Assembly: GCA_020851015.1 (NCBI GenBank)
Contig: JADZDN010000246.1
Location: forward strand, 1 to 20,535
Direction: 5' to 3'
DNA length: 20,535 nucleotides
From: Alphaproteobacteria bacterium
Lineage (GTDB): Bacteria > Pseudomonadota > Alphaproteobacteria > JAEULC01
The notes below the pieces were generated by a model. It had not been told where the DNA came from, did not search any database, and worked only from the letters and a program-made list of their open reading frames with translations. Made by a program: the position numbers and the translations under genes. The stretch's first letter is position 1. Each line of letters starts with the position of its first letter. Shown here piece after piece: positions 14,717-20,535 of this stretch.

Positions 14717-15316
14717 CTAGCGGCGCGGCGCCATCCAAGGATAGCGCGCGTCATAGGCATGCTCGAAAGCCGCGATCGCGTCGGCGTTGCGCTGGGTCAG
14801 CGACATCTCGTCCAGCCCCTCGGTCAGCAGCAGCTTTTCGAACGGGTCGATCGCGAAATCGTGGGCCGTGCCGTCCGCACCGACCACCTGTTGCGCCGGC
14901 AGGTCGACCACCATCGCCGCATCCGGCCGCGCCTCGGCAAGCGCCGCCAGGCGCGCGATCCGCTCTGGCGCGAGCGCGACCGGCAGCATTCCGTTGCGGA
15001 TCGCGTTCTCGCGGAACACCGCGCCGAACCGGGGCGCGATCACGCAGCGCAGCCCGTGGGCCGCCAGCGCCCACACCGCCTGCTCGCGCGCCGAGCCGGT
15101 GCCGAACTCGCCGGCGGAAACGAGGATCTCGGCGCCGGCAAACTCCGGCCGGTCCAGCGCGAAGCTGCGGTCGGAGCGCCGGTCATGGAACAGCAGCCGC
15201 GCGTGCTCGGGGCTGCGCGGACGCCGGAGGAACCGCGCGGGGATGATCTGGTCGGTATCGACGATGCCGATCGCGATCGGCACGGCGCGGGCGCGGAGCA
15301 GGCCGAACGGCGTCAC
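14717..15316 (-). CDS. leuD: LeuD-type isopropylmalate/homologous dehydratase small subunit
   Basis: Swivel-domain subunit of a LeuCD-type hydro-lyase (3-isopropylmalate dehydratase or a relative acting on citramalate, dimethylmalate, maleate or similar), 199 residues. The start is GTG 15316, overlapping the leuC stop by 4 bases (GTGA); the frame stays open upstream only as a leuC shadow. Seen: VDTDQIIPARFL near the N-terminus, the conserved SAGEFGTGSAREQAVWALAAHG (where classic LeuD has the FGCGSSREHAPWAL type), RCVIAPRFGAVFRENAIRNG and a C-terminal FEKLLLTEGLDEMSLT. Length fits the bacterial type. The partner is the adjacent leuC. Context with CoA-ligase, crotonase and importer genes suggests a catabolic paralogue, so the symbol denotes family and not proven leucine synthesis. 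Confidence 0.85.
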   Translation of the reverse strand: MTPFGLLRARAVPIAIGIVDTDQIIPARFLRRPRSPEHARLLFHDRRSDRSFALDRPEFAGAEILVSAGEFGTGSAREQAVWALAAHGLRCVIAPRFGAVFRENAIRNGMLPVALAPERIARLAALAEARPDAAMVVDLPAQQVVGADGTAHDFAIDPFEKLLLTEGLDEMSLTQRNADAIAAFEHAYDARYPWMAPRR

Positions 15317-16731
15317 GCGCGCCCCCGGACCAGCCGTCGCACGTCGCCGATCCGGCCGATCACCGCCGCCGCCGCGGCCATGGCCGGGCTCATCAGGTGG
15401 GTGCGCGCGCCCGAGCCCTGCCGCCCCTCGAAGTTGCGGTTCGACGTGGCCGCGCAGCGCTGGCCCGCCGCCGTCAGGTCGCCATTGACGCCGACGCACA
15501 TCGAGCAGCCGGGATCGCGCCATTCCATCCCGGCGGTCTTGAAGATGCGGTCGAGCCCCTCCGCCTCGGCCTGGTCCTTGACCGCCTTCGATCCCGGCAC
15601 GACCCAGGCGGGTACCACGGACTTGCGCCCGTCGACGACGGCGGCGGCGGCGCGCAGGTCGTCGATCCGCGCATTCGTGCAGGAGCCGATGAACACGCGG
15701 TCGACGGGAATCCCGGCGAGCGGCGTGCCCGGCGCCAGGCCCATGTACGACATCGCGCGTTCGACCCGCGCGCGGCGCGCGGCGTCGGCGATCGTCGCCG
15801 GATCGGGCACGCGCCCGTCGATCGGGGCAGCGTCCTCGGGACTGGTTCCCCAGGTCACGGTCGGCGCGACGTCGGCCGCCGACAGCGCCAGCGCGCGATC
15901 GAATCCGGCGCCATCGTCGGTCGGCAGGCGGCGCCCGTCCATGACCGCGCGGTCCCAAGCCTCGCTCCGCGGCGCGAACGGCCGGCCGTCGATGTAGCCG
16001 AGCGTGGTGTCGTCCGGCGCGACGAAGCCCGCAGCCGCGCCCATCTCGATCGACATGTTGCAGAGGGCGAAGCGGCCGTCCATCGCCAGCGCGCGGACGG
16101 CGGCGCCGGCGTATTCGACGGCGTGGCCGGTGGCGCCGTTGGCGCCGATTCGCGCGATCAGGTGCAGCGCCAGGTCCTTGGCGCCGACGCCCGGGGCCAG
16201 CGCCCCGTCGACGACGATCCGCATCGCGCCCGGCTTCGACTGCCAGACGGTCTGCGTCGCCAGCACGTGGCGAAGCTCCGAGGCGCCGATCGGCTTGGTC
16301 AGCGCCCCCAGCGCGCCGTGCGTCGCCACGTGGGAATCGGCGCAGACCAGCAGCATGCCGGGCAGGCTCAACCCCAGCTCCGGCGCGGCGACGTGAACGA
16401 TGCCCTGGCGCGGATCGTCCATGCCGAGATGCAGGATTCCGTGCCGCCGCGCATTGCCGGCCAGCAGTGCCACGATCTCGGCCGCGGTGGCGTCCGCGAT
16501 ACGCGGCCGGTCGGCGGTGGGCACGTAGTGGTCGGCGAAGGCGGCCGTGCGGTCGGGGCGGCGCACCGCCAGCCCCTCCCGCTCGATCGCCGCGAAGGCA
16601 TGACGCGAGCCCTCGTGGACCAGGTTGAGGTCGGCATAGAGCAGGGTGCGGCCATGCATCGCCAGGATCGCGTGGCGATCCCAGATCTTGTCGAGCATCG
16701 TGCGCGGCGTTCGCGACTCGTGCGCGGCCAT
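15313..16731 (-). CDS. leuC: LeuC-type dehydratase large subunit (aconitase superfamily)
   Basis: Carries the 4Fe-4S cluster that removes and re-adds water on a malate-type substrate. It has 472 residues, the length of bacterial LeuC. The start ATG 16731 is preceded by GGGAGGGG about 5 bases upstream. Cluster cysteines are intact: C351 (IGSCTNARIDDLR), C409 and C412 (DPGCSMCVGVNGD). N-terminal MLDKIWDRHAI, DLNLVHE and CADSHVATHGALGALTKPIGASE are typical, except that the near-invariant DSHT is DSHV here (V135). ATSNRNFEGRQGSGARTHLMSP closes the active site. It overlaps leuD and follows the NDP-forming acyl-CoA synthetase by 18 bases. No leuB or leuA is nearby. The classic isopropylmalate role is possible, but a catabolic role in this operon is more likely. 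Confidence 0.87.
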   Translation of the reverse strand: MAAHESRTPRTMLDKIWDRHAILAMHGRTLLYADLNLVHEGSRHAFAAIEREGLAVRRPDRTAAFADHYVPTADRPRIADATAAEIVALLAGNARRHGILHLGMDDPRQGIVHVAAPELGLSLPGMLLVCADSHVATHGALGALTKPIGASELRHVLATQTVWQSKPGAMRIVVDGALAPGVGAKDLALHLIARIGANGATGHAVEYAGAAVRALAMDGRFALCNMSIEMGAAAGFVAPDDTTLGYIDGRPFAPRSEAWDRAVMDGRRLPTDDGAGFDRALALSAADVAPTVTWGTSPEDAAPIDGRVPDPATIADAARRARVERAMSYMGLAPGTPLAGIPVDRVFIGSCTNARIDDLRAAAAVVDGRKSVVPAWVVPGSKAVKDQAEAEGLDRIFKTAGMEWRDPGCSMCVGVNGDLTAAGQRCAATSNRNFEGRQGSGARTHLMSPAMAAAAAVIGRIGDVRRLVRGRA

Positions 16732-16749
16732 GCCGCCCCTCCCGGCGGT

Positions 16750-18891
16750 TCAGCCCTTGGCGCCCGCCAGCATGCCGCGCGCATCGGCGGCGACCACGCC
16801 GCCGCCGGCCGCGCGAACCATCAGCGGGTTCACCTCGAGATCGACCAGCCGCTCGCCCAGGTCGACCGCCAGCCAGCTCAGGCGCGACAAGACATGGGTG
16901 ATCGCAGCGACATCGAGGGGCTTACGTCCGCGCACGCCCGCCAGCACCGGCCACAGGCGCAGCCGGCGCATCAGCGCCTCGGCCTGCGCGGGCGACACCG
17001 GCGCCAGCGCGAGCTGCACATCCTCCAGCACCTCCACCAGCACGCCGCCGAAGCCGACCAGCACCACCGGCCCGTAGAGCGGATCGCGGCGGACGCCGAC
17101 GATCAGCTCGGCCTCGCCGCGCACCATCTCCTGCACCACGCAGCCGTCGATCGCCGCGCCGGGCATGTGCCGGCGGACGGAACCCGTCGCGGCCTGCCAG
17201 GCCGCGCGCAGCGCCGCTTCGTCCGCGAGGCCGAGCTTGACCGCGCCGACATCGCTCTTGTGCACCAGGTCGCGCGCGACGACCTTGAGCGCCACCGGAT
17301 AGCCGATCCGCTGGGCGGCTTCGGCCGCCGCGTCGGGGCTTGCGCCCACCGCCTCGCGCGTGACCGGCACGCCATAGGCGGCGAGCAGCCGCTTGGCCTC
17401 GGGCTCGGTCAGGCGGCCGGCGGGGAGGTTCTTCAGCGTGGCCGGCGCCGGCAGGTCGCCCGGGCGGAACGGCGCGCGCATGTCCTGTGCCTTCAGCGCC
17501 CGGTAGTCGACCATCAGCTTCAGCACCCGCAGCGCCTGGTCGAGGCTGTCGAAATAGGGGCAGCCCAGCTCGCGCAGCCCGCGGCGCGGCCCGTCGGCGG
17601 CCGAACCCGGGGTGACCGAGAACAGCACCGGCTTGCCGCTGGCGAGCGCGGCCGAGGCCAATTCCTTGGTCGTCGCCTCGTAGAACGGCACGGTGGTCAG
17701 CACGACCAATAGGGCCGCTACGTCCGGGTCCCCGGCCATCGGCGTCATGACCTTGGCGGCCGTCCCGGCGACGTCGCCGCTGCGCCGGCCGCCCAGGTCG
17801 ATCGGGTTGTCGGCCTGCGGCGGGATCAGCACTTCCAGCAGCCGCTTCTTCGTCGCCTCGGACAGAACGGCCAGGCGCATTCCGGCCTCGACCGTGCGGT
17901 CGACGCCGATACCCGCCCCGCCGCCCGACGGCGATACCACGCCGATGCCGTCGCCGCCCAGCGTCGGCCAGCGCACCAAAAGTTCGGCCAGGCGCACCAT
18001 CGCGTCGGGATCGTCCGTGAGGATCGCGCCGTGGCGGCGGCAGGCGGCCTGCAGCACGGCATAGGAGCCGGCGAGGCTCGCGGTGTGGGACTGCGCCGCG
18101 CGCTCGCCCGCCGGGGTGCGGCCGGTCTTGACGATCACCAGCGGCTTGCCGGCGGCCTGGCACGCCGCCGCCGAGCGCAGGAACCGCGCGCCGTCCTTGA
18201 AGCCCTCGACATAGACGCAGATCGCCTTGGTGGCGGCATCCCCGACCAGGTAGTCGATGAAATCGCAGATCTCGAGGTCGGACTGGTTGCCCAGCGATAC
18301 GCACAGGCTGAAGCCGATGCCGGCGTCGTGCGCGCGATTGAAGATCGACACCATCAAGGCGCCGCTCTGGCTGACCAGGCCCACGCTGCCGGTGCGGATG
18401 CGGTCGATCTCGAGCACCAGCGAGGACGTCAGCGCCATGTTGGCGAGCGGGCTGATCATGCCCATGCAGTTGGGACCGACGATGCGCATGCCCGCGGCGC
18501 GCGCGGTCTCGACGATCCGGCGCTGCTGGTCGCGCCCCTCGTCGGTGCCGGCCTCGGCGAAGCCGGTGGTCATGACGACGCAGCAGCCGACCCCCGCGGC
18601 GGCGCATTCCCGGACGCTCTGCACCAGCGACGCGGCCGGCACGGCGAGGATCGCGACGTCGATCGGTTTCGGCGCATCGGCGACGGACTTGTAGGCCGGC
18701 AGCCCCAGCACCTCGGCGCGGTTCGGATTGATCGGCAGCACGCGCCCGGCGTACCCGTGCCGCGTCAGGTAGTGCATGACGCGGCCGCCAAACTTCTCCT
18801 TGTTGTCGGAGGCGCCGAACACCGCGACGGAGCGCGGGTTGGCGATTGTGCCGATGTCGAGGCGCGGCGGCACGGCCTGGGGGGAGTCCAT
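16750..18891 (-). CDS. Acyl-CoA synthetase, NDP-forming (fused alpha-beta type)
   Basis: Reversibly converts an acyl-CoA, ADP and phosphate to acid, ATP and CoA through a phosphohistidine. It has 713 residues. The start ATG 18891 (MDSPQAVPPRLD) lies 4 bases past the crotonase stop; the longer open frame to 19122 is a shadow. Order: CoA-binding Rossmann domain (15-110, RSVAVFGASDN and VLPINPNRAEVLG), succinyl-CoA-ligase-like domains (130-460) with MRIVGPNCMGMI, GLVSQSGALM and the active-site phosphohistidine H269 in QSHTASLAGS, then an ATP-grasp domain (about 485-705) with GYPVALKVVARDLVHKSDVGAVKLGL and VLVGFGGVLVEVLEDV. Acyl specificity is not evident. It may recover ATP from the acyl-CoA end product or activate the imported acid. 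Confidence 0.93.
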   Translation of the reverse strand: MDSPQAVPPRLDIGTIANPRSVAVFGASDNKEKFGGRVMHYLTRHGYAGRVLPINPNRAEVLGLPAYKSVADAPKPIDVAILAVPAASLVQSVRECAAAGVGCCVVMTTGFAEAGTDEGRDQQRRIVETARAAGMRIVGPNCMGMISPLANMALTSSLVLEIDRIRTGSVGLVSQSGALMVSIFNRAHDAGIGFSLCVSLGNQSDLEICDFIDYLVGDAATKAICVYVEGFKDGARFLRSAAACQAAGKPLVIVKTGRTPAGERAAQSHTASLAGSYAVLQAACRRHGAILTDDPDAMVRLAELLVRWPTLGGDGIGVVSPSGGGAGIGVDRTVEAGMRLAVLSEATKKRLLEVLIPPQADNPIDLGGRRSGDVAGTAAKVMTPMAGDPDVAALLVVLTTVPFYEATTKELASAALASGKPVLFSVTPGSAADGPRRGLRELGCPYFDSLDQALRVLKLMVDYRALKAQDMRAPFRPGDLPAPATLKNLPAGRLTEPEAKRLLAAYGVPVTREAVGASPDAAAEAAQRIGYPVALKVVARDLVHKSDVGAVKLGLADEAALRAAWQAATGSVRRHMPGAAIDGCVVQEMVRGEAELIVGVRRDPLYGPVVLVGFGGVLVEVLEDVQLALAPVSPAQAEALMRRLRLWPVLAGVRGRKPLDVAAITHVLSRLSWLAVDLGERLVDLEVNPLMVRAAGGGVVAADARGMLAGAKG

Positions 18892-18895
18892 GGTC

Positions 18896-19678
18896 CTAGC
18901 GTCCCCGGAACACGGGCTTGCGCTTTTCCTTGAAGGCGCCGATGCCCTCCTTGGCGTCGGCCGAGGCCAGCACCGCCTTGGCCCAGCGCTCTTCCAAGAG
19001 CGTCGCGCGGTCGACCGAGTCGCGGTACTGGCAGCGCACCGCCTCCTTGATCGCCTTGATCGCCAGCGGCGCGCCCGAGGCCAAGCGTTCGGCGACCCGC
19101 GCCACCTCGGCGTCAAACCCATCCTCGGCCACCACGCGGCTGACGATGCCCAGTTCCAAAGCCTGGCGCGCGGTGATGTCCTCGCCCAGCAGCAGCGTGT
19201 CGAGGGTGCGGTTGCGGCCGATGTAGTGGACCAGGCGCACCATGCCGACGCTCCAGGTCGGGATGATGCCCAGATAGACGTCGCCGGCGCGGAATTTCGC
19301 GCTCTCGGCGGCGATCCGGATGTCGCACGACCAGGCGAGGCCAGTGCCGCCGCCGATGCACCAGCCGCGGATCGCGCCCACGACCGGCTTGGGATAGGTC
19401 TCGATCCGCTCGACCACGCGCCGGCCCATCTCGCGGAAGGCCTGGCCGGCCTCGGGACTGTGGCGCGCCTCGTCGCCCAGGTCGGCGCCGGCGCAGAAGG
19501 CGCGCGTGCCCGATCCGGTCAGCACGACGCAGCGCGTCTCGTCGCGCGATTCGAGCTGGTCAAACGCCGCCAGCAATTCCTGCAGCAGGGTGGGCGTCAC
19601 GACGTTGAGCGGCGGGCGGTTCAAGGTGATGGTCGCGACCGCGCCCTTGTGGGACAGGATGATCGTCTCGAAGCTCAT
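18896..19678 (-). CDS. Enoyl-CoA hydratase/isomerase (crotonase) family protein with atypical catalytic residues
   Basis: Crotonase-fold enzyme of 260 residues acting on a CoA thioester. The ATG 19678 has aaggaaa upstream. The oxyanion-hole motifs are present: AFCAGADLGD (60-69) and RGWCIGGGTGL (104-114). The two catalytic glutamates of true hydratases are not: the first (GGGCE) is Gly113 (GGGTG), and the second (PE before the LG.IP turn) is Asp133 (AGDVYLGIIP). The C-terminal segment EGIGAFKEKRKPVFRGR is normal. Isomerase, hydrolase, decarboxylase or C-C lyase activity is therefore more likely than simple hydration. It sits between the ABC permease (19-base gap) and the acyl-CoA synthetase (4-base gap), so it is clearly part of this operon. 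Confidence 0.9.
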   Translation of the reverse strand: MSFETIILSHKGAVATITLNRPPLNVVTPTLLQELLAAFDQLESRDETRCVVLTGSGTRAFCAGADLGDEARHSPEAGQAFREMGRRVVERIETYPKPVVGAIRGWCIGGGTGLAWSCDIRIAAESAKFRAGDVYLGIIPTWSVGMVRLVHYIGRNRTLDTLLLGEDITARQALELGIVSRVVAEDGFDAEVARVAERLASGAPLAIKAIKEAVRCQYRDSVDRATLLEERWAKAVLASADAKEGIGAFKEKRKPVFRGR

Positions 19679-19697
19679 GCGGATTTCCTTCGGCTCG

Positions 19698-20471
19698 TCA
19701 CTGTTTTCCCATCGGACGCAGCCCGCCGATGCGGTCGAGAATCACGATCAGCGCCAGCGACAGCACGATCAGCATGGCCGAGATGGCCGCCACGGTCGGG
19801 TCGATCTGGTCGGTCAGGTAGTTGTAGATGCGGATCGGCAGGGTCTGGTACGCCGGGCCGGTCATGAAGATCACGACGGTCACCTCGGCGAACGAGATCA
19901 GGAACGCCAGGATGAAGCCCGACAGCACGCCGCGCGCGCAGAGCGGCAGGGTCACGCGCAGCAGAGTCCGCGCGCGCGTCGCGCCCAGGGTGCGCGCCGC
20001 CCATTCCACGTCCTCGGGCACGGCGCGGAGCTGGGCGTGGATGGTGCGCAGCGCATAGGGCACGACGATCGCGACATGGGCCAGCACCAGGGCCCAGAAC
20101 GTGTTGTAGAGGCCGAGCGAATTGGCGAACTGCAGCATCGCGATGCCGTAGACCACGCCCGGCACCAGCAGCGGCGACATGAACAGGCCCTCGAGCGCGC
20201 CGCGACCCGGGAAGCGGTAGCGCACCAGCCCGTAGGAGGCGAGAAACGCCAAGAGGGTGGCGACGGCCGCCGACACGCCGGCGAGACGCAGGCTGAGCAG
20301 GAAGGAGTTGAGGAAACCCGGGTAGTTGAACGCCTCGCGGTACCAGCGCAGCGAGAACTCGGTCAGCGGCAGGCGGAAGAACGCGGCCGGCGTGAAGGAC
20401 ATCCAGACGATCAGCACCAGCGGCGCCAGCATCAGCGCCGCCATGACCCAGTTGAAGGCGCGCAGGATCAT
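19698..20471 (-). CDS. ABC transporter permease (PotC-like, inner membrane)
   Basis: Permease subunit of an importer of the spermidine/putrescine/Fe3+/2-aminoethylphosphonate type (BPD_transp_1 family), 257 residues with about six membrane helices (first at 5-24, then ~60-80, ~95-115, ~125-140, ~180-205, ~230-248). The cytoplasmic EAA loop, which contacts the ATPase, is EWAARTLGATRARTLLRVTLPL (about 157-178). The start ATG overlaps the stop of the upstream permease by 4 bases (ATGA). It is encoded ahead of the crotonase, ligase and dehydratase genes, so the imported solute is likely the substrate of that pathway; the solute itself is not identifiable. Confidence 0.92.
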   Translation of the reverse strand: MILRAFNWVMAALMLAPLVLIVWMSFTPAAFFRLPLTEFSLRWYREAFNYPGFLNSFLLSLRLAGVSAAVATLLAFLASYGLVRYRFPGRGALEGLFMSPLLVPGVVYGIAMLQFANSLGLYNTFWALVLAHVAIVVPYALRTIHAQLRAVPEDVEWAARTLGATRARTLLRVTLPLCARGVLSGFILAFLISFAEVTVVIFMTGPAYQTLPIRIYNYLTDQIDPTVAAISAMLIVLSLALIVILDRIGGLRPMGKQ

Positions 20472-20535
20472 CGCGCGCCCTCGAACATGACGCGGCGCTT
20501 GCCCGCCGCGGTGGCGCGCTGCGACAGGAAGACCA
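20468..20535 (-). CDS. C-terminal tail of an upstream gene, probably the partner ABC permease (partial)
   Basis: The last 21 codons of a frame entering from beyond the window, ending VFLSQRATAAGKRR then VMFEGAR and TGA (complement of 20468-20470). It overlaps the next permease start by 4 bases. A hydrophobic end followed by an Arg/Lys-rich cytoplasmic tail is what a PotB-type permease would show, and such permeases come in adjacent pairs. The visible part is too short to prove the family. Confidence 0.55.
   Translation of the reverse strand, partial: VFLSQRATAAGKRRVMFEGAR

Noticed and set aside
18892..19122. N-terminal extension of the NDP-forming acyl-CoA synthetase
   Set aside because: The added 77 residues are an Arg-rich shadow of the crotonase gene; the domain starts after ATG 18891.

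Overview
The window is high-GC bacterial chromosome with dense, ordinary metabolic and uptake genes. A SAM-II riboswitch ahead of metZ, a separate small precorrin-2 dehydrogenase plus CobA, and the gene types together suggest an alphaproteobacterium, perhaps Rhodospirillales-like. I cannot name a genus. I see no rRNA, tRNA, CRISPR, insertion sequence, phage or plasmid feature.

Left part (1-7.7 kb, + strand) is branched-chain and sulfur amino-acid metabolism. The 3' part of ilvH is followed by a palindromic intergenic repeat and ilvC, which ends at an intrinsic terminator. Next comes a 447-base non-genic stretch, partly AT-rich. It leads into a well-primed 23-codon leader ORF ending in His-Cys-Cys-Arg-Pro-Ser, with two rare TGT codons. 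Downstream is a compact sulfite-reduction operon: an ATP-grasp ligase of unknown substrate, a 45-residue small ORF, cysI, a precorrin-2 dehydrogenase/siroheme enzyme and cobA (SUMT). The last two make the siroheme that CysI needs. A promoter, a SAM-II riboswitch and an intrinsic terminator then precede metZ (homocysteine synthesis).

Middle part (7.8-13.7 kb): a DHA2-type MFS exporter (+) converges, with overlapping stop codons, on an acyl-CoA ligase (-). An iron/heme-uptake energy module lies on the - strand in the order hemP, tonB, exbB, exbD. A Fur-box-like palindrome overlaps a predicted promoter in front of hemP. An SMP-30/gluconolactonase gene diverges from hemP.

Right part (14.7-20.5 kb, - strand) is a single tight gene string. 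Transcribed right to left it runs: two ABC permeases (the first only as a C-terminal tail), a crotonase-fold protein lacking the usual catalytic glutamate pair, an NDP-forming acyl-CoA synthetase, and LeuC- and LeuD-type dehydratase subunits. This looks like uptake and CoA-dependent catabolism of an organic acid rather than leucine biosynthesis, but the substrate is not visible from sequence.

The most interesting points are the candidate cysteine-sensing leader peptide, the SAM-II element with a ready-made antiterminator/terminator switch, and the right-hand catabolic operon. I found no defence or otherwise wholly new system.
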